DNA of 64,000 bases from the NCBI GenBank assembly GCA_013215145.1, contig JABSRP010000033.1:1-64000 (forward strand), given 5' to 3'. Shown here in pieces: positions 53,201 to 61,066 of the stretch. A program made the position numbers and the translations under genes. The stretch is from Pseudobacteriovorax sp. Its GTDB lineage: Bacteria > Bdellovibrionota_B > Oligoflexia > Oligoflexales > Oligoflexaceae. Each line of letters opens with the position of its first letter. Within the stretch, counting starts at the first letter, position 1. The notes below the pieces were generated by a model. That model was not told the DNA's origin and searched no databases. It worked only from the letters and a program-made list of their open reading frames with translations.

Positions 53201-53434
53201 TCAGGTTCTCGTGTTGATTTTATTGATGAGCTGATTGAGGCAGTCTTCCAGAGACTTTCCATTAACGCTAGGAATAAGGCTGTTTTGATCGGTGGCATGC
53301 TCACCGTGTCCAATCCAAGTGTCTTGCATTTCATTGATCTCAAGCAGATAATTCACACCCTGGTGCATATAAGTGAATTTATGTATCTGAAAGAGCTTGG
53401 TTCCTTCAGGAATTTTTATATTTTGCCAATTCAT
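53201..53434 (-). CDS. small hypothetical protein upstream of the NamZ-type gene
   Basis: Not recognised. It is 77 residues with no signal peptide: MNWQNIKIPEGTKLFQIHKF, then LLEINEMQDTWIGHGEHATD and a helical end. GAGGT lies seven bases before the ATG, and the coupling to the muramidase gene supports a real gene. The His-rich centre (IGHGEH) could bind metal, but nothing more can be said. Confidence 0.55.
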   Translation of the reverse strand: MNWQNIKIPEGTKLFQIHKFTYMHQGVNYLLEINEMQDTWIGHGEHATDQNSLIPSVNGKSLEDCLNQLINKINTRT

Positions 53435-53618
53435 CGACTACCTCGCTGATGATATTTTAGTGCTATCTATCTAAATTAAATCAAATTGTACGCTTAGTCT
53501 AGCACTGGTCGAACATGCGAGGCGAGGAATGTATTTGGGCTTGATTTGGTCGAGAAAGATTGTAGGAAGACTGGTATGGCCTCGCCGGACCGAAGCCACC
53601 TTTTATATATAGTAACGA

Positions 53619-53864
53619 CTATTTCTTTTCTTGGACTATACTGGCGGAAATACCTGGCGTTGAGGAATTTTTGATATCCCATTTTTTCTTTTCTGCCATG
53701 TATTGAATTTGCCGAACTCTTAGGTCACTCTTGGCTCTTTCGACTAGGGTTGTATTCATGAACTCAGGCTGATCGAGAGGATTGGCTTTTTTGGCTTGAA
53801 CTCCCTCGACTCCAAAAAGAGGAGATGAAAGAGCTAAAATACTGATAATGCTAAAAATACGCAT
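53619..53864 (-). CDS. small exported hypothetical protein
   Basis: The ATG at 53864 is chosen because GGAG lies seven bases upstream. The 81-residue product has a signal peptide (MRIFSIISILALSSPLFGV, likely cleavage after VQA) and a short basic mature part (about 60 residues, KSDLRVRQIQYMAEKKKWD). Function unknown. The 184 bases between it and the 53201 gene hold nothing clear. Confidence 0.5.
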   Translation of the reverse strand: MRIFSIISILALSSPLFGVEGVQAKKANPLDQPEFMNTTLVERAKSDLRVRQIQYMAEKKKWDIKNSSTPGISASIVQEKK

Positions 53865-53939
53865 AGAGGCTCCAAACTCGTTGATTCCTCTAAACATAAG
53901 GCCCTTATCGTCAGGGCACCAAATTTTCTTTAGGTATTT

Positions 53940-54320
53940 TTATGCAACGATGTTGCTGCCATCAGCGGCTGTCATCGACTTAACGAAGTCAATCAATGAC
54001 CGTTCGCTTTCCTTGTCAATCTGGACAATTCTGACAGCAATGCCAGATTGGCCTTGAGAGCCCGGAAGGACAACTCTAGCCATCTTTCCATTGAAAAAAA
54101 TAGTCTGCTCTCCCCCAAGATCTAGCCATACCTCCATGATCGAAGACTGGTTGAATGGGAATCGCCCTGGACTGTCAAACTCAAGAAAAAACCCGGTAAA
54201 TGAGATATCCCTTGTCATCAATTCATATTTGACATTAGCCCCTATGGAACAAAGGACAACCTTGAGCGCTTTAGGCAGGAGAATTCGCTGAACTTTACGA
54301 TTTTCTCTAGAACCCGCCAT
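53940..54320 (-). CDS. PilZ-domain protein (cyclic di-GMP receptor)
   Basis: This 126-residue single-domain PilZ protein has both ligand motifs: RxxxR as Arg8-Lys-Val-Gln-Arg12, and DxSxxG as Asp38-Ile-Ser40-Phe-Thr-Gly43. The remaining beta-barrel strands follow and the protein ends in a helix. Single PilZ domains adjust flagellar motors, exopolysaccharide enzymes or pili in response to cyclic di-GMP; the target here is unknown. Confidence 0.88.
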   Translation of the reverse strand: MAGSRENRKVQRILLPKALKVVLCSIGANVKYELMTRDISFTGFFLEFDSPGRFPFNQSSIMEVWLDLGGEQTIFFNGKMARVVLPGSQGQSGIAVRIVQIDKESERSLIDFVKSMTAADGSNIVA

Positions 54321-54389
54321 TCGTGAACCTCCCGTGGTTTAATCGTTAGGAGGATCGGCCCTAGAGTAAAAACAATTTAGAAGAAAAAC

Positions 54390-54415
54390 AAAAAAGGCCG
54401 CTAAAATGCGACCTT
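54390..54415 (-). terminator. terminator after the DsbA-like gene
   Basis: On the minus strand AAGGTCGC, ATTTTA and GCGGCCTT form an eight-pair stem with one G-U pair, followed by six Ts (54395-54390). It lies 24 bases past the stop at 54439. Confidence 0.7.
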
Positions 54416-54438
54416 ATCCAACATAACTAGCTATTGAA

Positions 54439-55497
54439 CTAGCCCTTGTTTGAGGCTTTTAACTCTTCGTCAAAGATTTTCTTGAATTCACCGTAAGGTA
54501 GCGCTCCCGACAATCTTCTACCGTTAATAAAGAATGCCGGAGTTCCAGTTACTCCAAGAGCCTCACCGGATCGAAAATTCGACTCTACCTTAGCCAATGT
54601 CTTTGGATCCTTTAAACACTTGTTGAATTTCTTCATGTCGAGCTTCACAGTTTTTGCATGATTCTGAAGATCAGCATCTTCGAGTTTTCTCTGGTTACGG
54701 AACAACTCTTCATACATTTCCCAGAATTTGCCTTGGTCTTTAGCACAGTGAGCTGCAGCGGCCGCTGGTCTTGCTCTTTTGTGAAAACCTAGTGGAAAGT
54801 CACGAACGATCCATCTTACTTTACCTTTATATTCTGTCATGAGACGATCAACTGTCGGCAAAACCTTCGTACAGAAAGGGCATTGAAATTCACTATACTC
54901 AACAACGGTGATTGCACAAGCGTCGCCTTCACAACCCATCGGCTTAACATCGCTTGGCTTAGGACCGTACTTCACCGGATCGTTTTTAGTCACAGTGACA
55001 TTGTAAATGGGCTCTTTCGGCCTTGGATAGGTCACGACTAGTTTTCCGTCTTTAATTCCATTTTGCAAAATCTCATCAATGATTTCCCTAGTCTTTACGG
55101 ACTTCAGATACTCTCCAATTTGTTTTTTCTTTTCAGCTTCACTAAGTTCTTTTAACTGAGGATGGTCTTTAAACTTACCAATGGCTTCGTTTAGATCTTT
55201 GTCGCTTACCTTCGCTTTGGATGCGATATATTTATCACGTGCTTTTTCCGATGACGTTCCTTGGCTCTTACCTAGGTTGTCCCAATAGCTGTCCAAAAAC
55301 TGCTGCTGTGCCATTCGTTCGATAAGTTCGTATTTTTGCTTTTCAAGTTCGTAGAATTTATCTTGGTTTTCTTGATAAAGCTTTTCTACACTGACCGACT
55401 TACCGTTTATTTTAAAAGCTTCGGCAGCCAGCCCAGGGATAGCCAAGGCAAAAGAGCCCATTACAAAGATTGAAAGAATTTTTAGTTGATTGATCAT
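54439..55497 (-). CDS. periplasmic DsbA/DsbG-like thiol-disulfide protein with helical N-terminal domain
   Basis: The signal peptide (MINQLKILSIFVMGSFALAI, cleavage after GLAA) is followed by a helical, lysine-rich domain (about 27-160) resembling a SurA/trigger-factor-like chaperone segment. The thioredoxin fold follows, with Cys206-Pro-Phe-Cys209 (EFQCPFCTKV) and the cis-proline GVTGTPAFF. Cys189 and Cys194 form another possible pair (MGCEGDAC). Such fusions oxidise or isomerise disulfides in exported proteins. It has its own terminator. Confidence 0.85.
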   Translation of the reverse strand: MINQLKILSIFVMGSFALAIPGLAAEAFKINGKSVSVEKLYQENQDKFYELEKQKYELIERMAQQQFLDSYWDNLGKSQGTSSEKARDKYIASKAKVSDKDLNEAIGKFKDHPQLKELSEAEKKKQIGEYLKSVKTREIIDEILQNGIKDGKLVVTYPRPKEPIYNVTVTKNDPVKYGPKPSDVKPMGCEGDACAITVVEYSEFQCPFCTKVLPTVDRLMTEYKGKVRWIVRDFPLGFHKRARPAAAAAHCAKDQGKFWEMYEELFRNQRKLEDADLQNHAKTVKLDMKKFNKCLKDPKTLAKVESNFRSGEALGVTGTPAFFINGRRLSGALPYGEFKKIFDEELKASNKG

Positions 55498-55647
55498 ACT
55501 GTCTTGCTACCCTTCACTTAGATTTAAGTTGTTAGATTATGACACTAACAGGGGGTGGATGAAAAATTCATTAACTTCCCGCTGGGAGGTCAAGTCTTCT
55601 ATGTATATTATACCGAGATTCGCTTTTCTGAAAGCCCGAGAAACAAC

Positions 55648-56220
55648 ATGAGCAAAGATGGTCAAATGGCAAAAATAGACAGCAATAACCTTGTGTGGAT
55701 TGATTTAGAGATGACTGGTCTGGATGCGAGCTGTAATCAAATCCTTGAAATTGCCAGCATTGTTACCGACAGTAACCTGAATATCATAGCAGAGGGCCCG
55801 GAACTAGTCATTCATTGCCCCGAGTCTAAACTGGAGAAAATGGACGATTGGAACCAAACCCATCACAAGGCTTCTGGACTGTGGCAACGGGCGGTCTCTT
55901 CAAAAATCACAGTGAAACAAGCCGAGGAACAGACCCTAGAATTCATAAAACAGTACTGCAGTCCACAAAAAAACCCTCTATGCGGTAATTCAATTGGGCA
56001 GGACAAACTATTCCTCCTATCGGAAATGCCTAAAATTACAGACTTTTTACACTACCGAGTGATCGACGTCAGCTCAATCAAAGAGCTGGTAACGCGCTGG
56101 TATCCTTCAGGTTCTACCGCATTTATCAAAAAGGGGGAACATCGAGCGTTGGCGGACATCAAAGAGAGCATAGAGGAGTTAAAGCACTATAGAGACAAGT
56201 ACTTTTTGCCTGATTCATAA
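55648..56220 (+). CDS. orn: oligoribonuclease
   Basis: This DEDDh exonuclease degrades di- to pentanucleotides, including pGpG from cyclic di-GMP. VWIDLEMTGLD, ILEIASIVTDSNLNIIAEGP, MDDWNQTHHKASGL, LCGNSIGQDKLFL and HRALADIKESIEEL align along the whole E. coli protein. The 190-residue start at 55648 is used; the frame is open to 55555 and an ATG at 55666 is also possible. A PilZ protein nearby also belongs to cyclic di-GMP signalling. Confidence 0.95.
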   Translation: MSKDGQMAKIDSNNLVWIDLEMTGLDASCNQILEIASIVTDSNLNIIAEGPELVIHCPESKLEKMDDWNQTHHKASGLWQRAVSSKITVKQAEEQTLEFIKQYCSPQKNPLCGNSIGQDKLFLLSEMPKITDFLHYRVIDVSSIKELVTRWYPSGSTAFIKKGEHRALADIKESIEELKHYRDKYFLPDS

Positions 56221-56252
56221 TAAGGGGTTTTTTTCCAAAGGGTACAATGCTA

Positions 56253-56441
56253 GGATTTTCGTAGGACCCTCTCGTCAGGAGAAATCACTCCGATGTAAGG
56301 CCCTATAGGCTAGAAGCCTAGGAAAGGAGGTGGTGCTTTGGTGTTAGATTCTTACACTAGTAGCATGGAGGTGGTCGTAGTATAACGACTTCCTCCCTGT
56401 TACGCACCGGCTTCCGGAAAATCTGGAGCCGGTCCCCAAAG
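56253..56441 (+). ncRNA. candidate structured RNA between orn and the RHH/Asn-rich gene
   Basis: This 190-base stretch folds on paper into successive hairpins: TCTC/GAGA (56270-56282), TAGGCT-AGA-AGCCTA (56306-56320), GTGTTAG/CTTACAC (56341-56357), GGAGG..GTCGT/ACGAC..CCTCC (56367-56396) and ACCGGCTTCC/GGAGCCGGT (56406-56433). CTTTGG (56336-56341) and CCAAAG (56436-56441) can close a helix around the last three. Eight GGA motifs occur. An extended Shine-Dalgarno AAAGGAGG (56323-56330) precedes a mini-ORF. TACAAT (56243-56248) is a possible -10 with no good -35. The strand is inferred from the mini-ORF; the reverse strand would be the 3' end of the gene at 56452. Confidence 0.5.
56338..56385 (+). 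CDS. putative mini-ORF in the structured RNA
   Basis: AAAGGAGG (56323-56330) stands 7 bases before TTG (56338) and 10 before GTG (56341). Both open the same frame, ending in TAA at 56383-56385. The GTG start gives 14 residues, MLDSYTSSMEVVVV. The ORF runs through the third hairpin and into the GGAGG/CCTCC stem, so ribosomes on it would unfold these. It could be a leader peptide, but no plus-strand gene follows. It may equally be a chance ORF. Confidence 0.3.
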   Translation: MVLDSYTSSMEVVVV

Positions 56442-56451
56442 ACAGCAACGT

Positions 56452-57048
56452 CTATTTGCGCGATCTCTCTTGATTTCGTACATACTCTAGAAAGGTAGCT
56501 TTGTCGTCCATGATCGATTGATACCGGCCATGGCTCATGCCGCTTCGACCTTTTCCACCACGATTACCGTTTCGTCCGGAGTTATTGTTCCCGTTGCCGT
56601 TATAGTTATTGCGATTTCCCGACTGAGAATTGCCTGAGCCACGCATCTGATTCTTTCGTTCCACAATTTCCCATGCTCGTAAAACGACACTTTCAGCAAG
56701 CAGCTCGCTGATAAAATCTTGAAGTTCGATACCCTCTTCAGCAGCCTGTCTTTCAAGCTTTTTTCTGAGTGAATTGGATACGGCAACTTCAAGCGATGAT
56801 TTTTCACAGGAAGCAGCAGAGGCAGGAACAGGTTGATCGAAATCTGCCTCTAAAGCGAATGCTTTTTCAAGCGGAGGAGACTCGGTAGACCCGCTGTGGT
56901 CGCTAATCTGAGGTCCTTGCCGATCGACTTTAGACTCCGAATCTTCTGATGATGGCATAACATCAATTGGCGCCTTCTTTTTCCTTGGTGTCCGAGTTTT
57001 TCGAACTGATTTCGCCTTTTTCGTGGGGGTTTTGGCAGTTTCGGCCAT
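56452..57048 (-). CDS. basic Asn/Gly-rich protein with a ribbon-helix-helix-like centre
   Basis: Three parts are visible in 198 residues. The N-terminus (1-30) is Lys/Arg/Pro-rich like histone-H1 tails (KKAKSVRKTRTPRKKK). The middle (about 85-130: LEVAVSNSLRKKLERQAAEEGIELQDFISELLAES) resembles a ribbon-helix-helix or plasmid-partition helix pair. The C-terminus is low-complexity Asn/Gly/Arg (NNYNGNGNNNSGRNGNRGGK) with an RGG motif and a conserved-looking end, SIMDDKATFLEYVRNQERSRK. Nucleic-acid binding is likely, identity unknown. GGAG precedes the ATG. The stop is 10 bases from the structured RNA. Confidence 0.6.
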   Translation of the reverse strand: MAETAKTPTKKAKSVRKTRTPRKKKAPIDVMPSSEDSESKVDRQGPQISDHSGSTESPPLEKAFALEADFDQPVPASAASCEKSSLEVAVSNSLRKKLERQAAEEGIELQDFISELLAESVVLRAWEIVERKNQMRGSGNSQSGNRNNYNGNGNNNSGRNGNRGGKGRSGMSHGRYQSIMDDKATFLEYVRNQERSRK

Positions 57049-57369
57049 AATATCTCCAATAGTTCTCAGCTAACTTCTTGCAACTATTCAGTTCTTGTTG
57101 GTCGTAATTGACAGAGGGGGACGCTGAAAGCTTTCAACTCACTTTTTGAGAAAAGTAGGAATCTCTGTAATTATTGTTTTTGCCCTATCAACTGTTAGCA
57201 AGTCAAGGGATTTATCATTCCACGTTAATCAGGATTGTTTTTTGATAGCAAGCAAGTTCCGCTTTTTCAACGCAGAGCTGGCGCAGCTCTATGACTAATC
57301 TTTGCTACATTTGCTTAAAAGCACTAAACTAGGAAAGACTGAATTATTGCAAAAGTTTAGGGCAAGCAC
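57049..57369. other. intergenic region with one hairpin
   Basis: These 321 bases separate two divergent genes. No ORF with a ribosome-binding site is seen. AGAGCT-GGCGC-AGCTCT (57274-57290) is a perfect 6-bp inverted repeat. A TTGACA on the plus strand (57109-57114) has no matching -10. AGGG before the ATG at 57370 is the likely ribosome-binding site of the next gene. Confidence 0.4.
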
Positions 57370-58872
57370 ATGAGTTTTTTAGCCATTCTATTTTCGTTAT
57401 TACTAATAACCAACAACTATGCCTTTTCTAAGACTGAAAGCATCTCGGTTGGATGGGAATCTGCTGTCCGTTCGTTTGACCCTCGCTCCAACTCCGACGC
57501 CAATAGTCAGTATCTCGAGAGTTTGCTGCACTGTTCACTATTCAAGTTCGATGAAAAGGGAAACATCATACCTGGAATCGCATTATCAATGCCAAAATGG
57601 GATGCCTTAGAGACAAAATTGTCGGTTAAGTTCGGCAACAACATAAAGTATTCAGATGGATCAAGGCTTTCAGCTGCTGACATCGTCGCAACTTATAAAA
57701 CAGTCGCTACTTCCACAAAATTTGCTCGTCACGGAGCTTTCAAAAATATCAAAGATGTCATCAAAGTCGCCGACGACACGGTACAGTTTATCATTAGAGA
57801 AAAAGACGCCACCTTCTTGTCGAATCTCTCGATTGGGATATTAAGAGAACAAGACATAGTAAAACAAATTGAGGCGAAGAAGTTTCAAACCTGCGGACCT
57901 TACATACTTAAAGATATTGGTGTTTCGCAACTTCACCTGATTCCAAATAAGTTTTACTCACAAAAAAACTCAACCAATAGTCATGCCATCATGTTTAAAT
58001 TTGTAAAAAACGAGAAAACACGTCTTGCAAAGCTACGAGCTGGGGAATTAGATATAGTACAAAACCTCATAAACAGAGACATGATTCGGTCGATCCAGAC
58101 GCGTTACCCGAACTTAAAAATTCAGAAGAAAGAGGCTTTGAAAACCACCTATATTGGATTCAACTTCAGAAACCAAATTCTCAGAAATAAAGATGTCAGA
58201 AAAGCTATTGATCTCGCTATCGATAGAGACTCAATCATCAAGTTTTTGCTAGCAGGGCTAGCTACTCCTACTAACTCGATGCTTCTCAATAGCTCGCCAT
58301 TCCATTTACCACTCCCCCCTACCCAACAGAATCTAACGGCGGCTGGATTACTGCTGGATAAAGCGGGTTACCCCATGAAATCAGGAAAACGATTTACTAT
58401 AAGTTACAAAACGACGACAAATTCAACTAGAATTCAGATTGCTAAGGCCATTGCTAGCCAGCTTAAAAAAATCGGAATTGATTTAAAAATAGAAGCCCTA
58501 GAATGGGGTCGTTTCTCTCAAGATGTCAAGGCCGGACGAGTCGAAATGTGGGGTTTGACCTGGGTCGGATTTAAAGATCCTGATATCCTGAGATTTGCTT
58601 TCGCCACTGAGAGTTTTCCTCCAAATGGAGCTAATCGAGGATTTTTCTCGCACGAAGAATTAGATAGACTCCTTGCTCTCGGAAGAAAAACTACAGATCA
58701 AGCCAAACGGGTCGAAATATACCACAAGGCACAGGAGATTATTGCCGAAGAGAAACCCTATATTTTTCTTTGGCACGAACTCAATTTTGCCGTTCTCAAC
58801 AAAAAAATTGAGAACTTTGTTTTGTATGCTGACGGGCGTTTTGATTCATTAGTTACTACGAAGAAAAAATAA
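57370..58872 (+). CDS. peptide/nickel-type ABC transporter solute-binding protein (SBP family 5)
   Basis: This 500-residue exported binding protein of the DppA/OppA family has a signal peptide of about 19 residues. SVGWESAVRSFDPRSNSDAN, IKYSDGSRLSAADIVATYK, LKTTYIGFNFRNQILRNKDVRKAIDLAIDRDSII and MWGLTWVGFKDPDI follow the family pattern. Likely ligands are short peptides, but family 5 also binds nickel, haem or sugars. Two permease genes follow directly. Confidence 0.93.
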   Translation: MSFLAILFSLLLITNNYAFSKTESISVGWESAVRSFDPRSNSDANSQYLESLLHCSLFKFDEKGNIIPGIALSMPKWDALETKLSVKFGNNIKYSDGSRLSAADIVATYKTVATSTKFARHGAFKNIKDVIKVADDTVQFIIREKDATFLSNLSIGILREQDIVKQIEAKKFQTCGPYILKDIGVSQLHLIPNKFYSQKNSTNSHAIMFKFVKNEKTRLAKLRAGELDIVQNLINRDMIRSIQTRYPNLKIQKKEALKTTYIGFNFRNQILRNKDVRKAIDLAIDRDSIIKFLLAGLATPTNSMLLNSSPFHLPLPPTQQNLTAAGLLLDKAGYPMKSGKRFTISYKTTTNSTRIQIAKAIASQLKKIGIDLKIEALEWGRFSQDVKAGRVEMWGLTWVGFKDPDILRFAFATESFPPNGANRGFFSHEELDRLLALGRKTTDQAKRVEIYHKAQEIIAEEKPYIFLWHELNFAVLNKKIENFVLYADGRFDSLVTTKKK

Positions 58873-58883
58873 CAGGGTAGCAT

Positions 58884-59813
58884 ATGCTTGCATTTATTTT
58901 GAAAAGACTAGCTAGTCTCCTGCCTGTGTGCTTAGGAGTGCTCATCGTGATTGCTTCATTAACCCGCCTCGTTCCAGGAGATCCTGTAGAGGCTATCCTC
59001 GGTGATTATGCCACGGAAGAAGATAAACAGGCGATGCGAAAGTCCCTGAATTTAGATGAACCTATCTCTAATCAAGTCTTTGCCTACTTTAAAGGAGTTT
59101 TCCAAGGGGATTTAGGAGACAGTATCGTATACTCAGAGCCTGTGTGGGCTATGATCGTCTCAAGACTTCCTGCCACGATAGAGCTCGCCATTGCATCGCT
59201 ATTAGTCGCTCTCTTGATTTCAATTCCTGCCGGAATCATTAGCGCCTACAAACCCAGGGGATTGATAGACTTTAGCGCTATGTCAGTAGCTATTGCTGGT
59301 GTCGCTATACCAAATTTTTGGTTAGGCCCAGTTCTAGTTCTATTTTTTAGTGTATACCTAGGTTGGCTACCGGTTTCAGAACGATCAGATCTATCTAGTT
59401 ATATACTACCAGCCATCACCATGGGAACAGCCCTTTCTGCTGCCTTGAGTCGCATCACCCGTAATTCATTCCTAGATGTCATGTCGGAAGATTTCGTAAG
59501 AACAGCTTATGCAAAAGGAGGTTCAGACATTAGGGTTCTCATAAAACACTGTCTAAGGAATGCATCATTACCTGTGGTGACAGTAGTTGGTCTGCAATTT
59601 GGTGTCCTCGTCACTGGAGCCGTAATAACGGAAAAGATTTTCGATTGGCCAGGAGTTGGATCGTTGTTACTAGAGGGTATCCACACGAGGGACTACACTG
59701 TTATTCAAGGCTGCGTGCTAGTCTTTTCTGCCTCTTACCTCTTGGTTAACCTTGCGACTGACATTATCTACGCTGTCGTCGACCCAAGGATTCGGTTTGC
59801 AAGTCATGATTAA
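58884..59813 (+). CDS. ABC transporter permease, DppB/OppB family
   Basis: This inner-membrane permease of 309 residues has six hydrophobic helices and the DppB N-terminus FILKRLASLLPVCLGVLIVIASL, RLVPGDPVEAILG. The cytoplasmic EAA-type loop is RTAYAKGGSDIRVLIKHCLRN. It lies 11 bases after the binding protein gene. Confidence 0.95.
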   Translation: MLAFILKRLASLLPVCLGVLIVIASLTRLVPGDPVEAILGDYATEEDKQAMRKSLNLDEPISNQVFAYFKGVFQGDLGDSIVYSEPVWAMIVSRLPATIELAIASLLVALLISIPAGIISAYKPRGLIDFSAMSVAIAGVAIPNFWLGPVLVLFFSVYLGWLPVSERSDLSSYILPAITMGTALSAALSRITRNSFLDVMSEDFVRTAYAKGGSDIRVLIKHCLRNASLPVVTVVGLQFGVLVTGAVITEKIFDWPGVGSLLLEGIHTRDYTVIQGCVLVFSASYLLVNLATDIIYAVVDPRIRFASHD

Positions 59814-60666
59814 ACACCAAAGGTTAAATATCGTCATGGAAAACAGACTGCTTAAGGACCCTCGATTTGTAGTGGGTATGACATTGGTTGCACTCATGAT
59901 TTTAATCGCAATACTGGCTCCCTTGATCGCACCGTATGAATTATCGGATGGCGACTTCACCTCAAGACTTTGCCCGATTTCAGCCGATCACTGGCTTGGT
60001 TGTGACGTCAATGGCCAAGATGTTTTGACTATTCTAATTTGGGGTGCAAGGGTTTCGCTTTATGTAGGATCTCTAACAGTTCTTTTATCTATGACTCTCG
60101 GAATCGGGGCTGGACTGGTTTCTGGCTTCTTTGGGGGAATCACAGATAACATTATCATGAGAATCGTCGATATATTCATGGCTTTTCCCGGAATCCTTCT
60201 AGCCATGGCATTGTCGGCAATCATGGGCCCTAGCATCAACACCGTCGTCTTCGCTATCGCTGCCACAGGATGGACAAGCTCAGCGAGACTGGTGAGGGGT
60301 CAGGTATTATCATTAGCCGATCGAGATTTCGTTGTTGCAAGCAAAGGATTTGGTGCCAGCAAGCTTAGGCTCATGCTTATTCATATTTTACCCCATGTCT
60401 GGTCACCTCTAATAGTTCACGGTACTTTTTCGCTATCAGGCGTTATTATTGTTGAGGCAGGATTGAGCTTTCTTGGCCTTGGTGCGCAGGGCCCCATACA
60501 GACATGGGGAGGACTTTTGAGTCAGGCTACTGAGATTGATTTACTTGAGTCATTGAACGTGAGCTTAGCTCCGGGAGGGGCGATATTTTTACTTGTAGTA
60601 GCATTAAACTTCATTGGAGACTCACTTCGCGACTTTTTCGATCCAAAAAAAGAAAAAATCAGATAA
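59806..60666 (+). CDS. ABC transporter permease, DppC/OppC family
   Basis: This is the second permease, 286 residues from the ATG at 59806, which overlaps the dppB-like stop by eight bases; an ATG at 59836 is possible. DPRFVVGMTLVALMILIAILAPLIAPY, HWLGCDVNGQDVL and the EAA loop VASKGFGASKLRLMLIHILPHV are typical. No ATPase genes (DppD, DppF) follow, so the transporter depends on ATPases encoded elsewhere. Confidence 0.94.
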   Translation: MIKHQRLNIVMENRLLKDPRFVVGMTLVALMILIAILAPLIAPYELSDGDFTSRLCPISADHWLGCDVNGQDVLTILIWGARVSLYVGSLTVLLSMTLGIGAGLVSGFFGGITDNIIMRIVDIFMAFPGILLAMALSAIMGPSINTVVFAIAATGWTSSARLVRGQVLSLADRDFVVASKGFGASKLRLMLIHILPHVWSPLIVHGTFSLSGVIIVEAGLSFLGLGAQGPIQTWGGLLSQATEIDLLESLNVSLAPGGAIFLLVVALNFIGDSLRDFFDPKKEKIR

Positions 60667-60694
60667 CATGGGACTATCAATAAGGGAGCAAAAT

Positions 60695-61066
60695 ATGTCA
60701 AAAACTATTCTCATCGTTGATGACTCGTTAACAGCAAGAAAAGTCATCTCTCAAATTGTAACAGAAGCAGGATATCGCTCAGTTGAAGCTGAGGATGGCA
60801 GAAAAGGTTTAGAGCAGTTAGAAAATGAAGTGCAAGTAGACTTGATTATTTCGGATATTAATATGCCGTGGATGACCGGACTAGAGATGATTACAGAGAT
60901 TAAGGCCGACCCAAAATACCAAGACCTACCGATATGTCTAGTAACCACCGAGAGTAGCGTGGACTATTTGAACGACGCTAAAAAATTAGGAGTGAATGCG
61001 TTTCTTGTCAAACCCATTCAAAAAGAAGCCCTCCAAGAGGTTCTAAACGGTTATCTTACGAGTTAG
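60695..61066 (+). CDS. CheY-like single-domain response regulator
   Basis: This 123-residue receiver has Asp9-Asp10, phosphoacceptor Asp54 (IISDINMPWMTG), Thr84/Thr85 and Lys106 (FLVKPI). The ATG at 60695 follows AGGGAG; the frame is open back into dppC. It lies 28 bases after the permease and may be cotranscribed. The sequence is close in style to the cheY at 2588 (both have the SDxNMPxMxGLEM core). It overlaps the convergent 580-residue gene by 11 bases. Confidence 0.9.
   Translation: MSKTILIVDDSLTARKVISQIVTEAGYRSVEAEDGRKGLEQLENEVQVDLIISDINMPWMTGLEMITEIKADPKYQDLPICLVTTESSVDYLNDAKKLGVNAFLVKPIQKEALQEVLNGYLTS

Noticed and set aside
56314-56335. Reverse strand resembles the 3' end of 16S rRNA (CACCTCCTTTC)
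   Set aside because: The match is only the anti-Shine-Dalgarno stretch, the mirror of a strong ribosome-binding site; flanking bases do not match 16S rRNA.
57109-57140. TTGACA on the plus strand in the 57 kb intergenic region
   Set aside because: No acceptable -10 lies 16-18 bases downstream.
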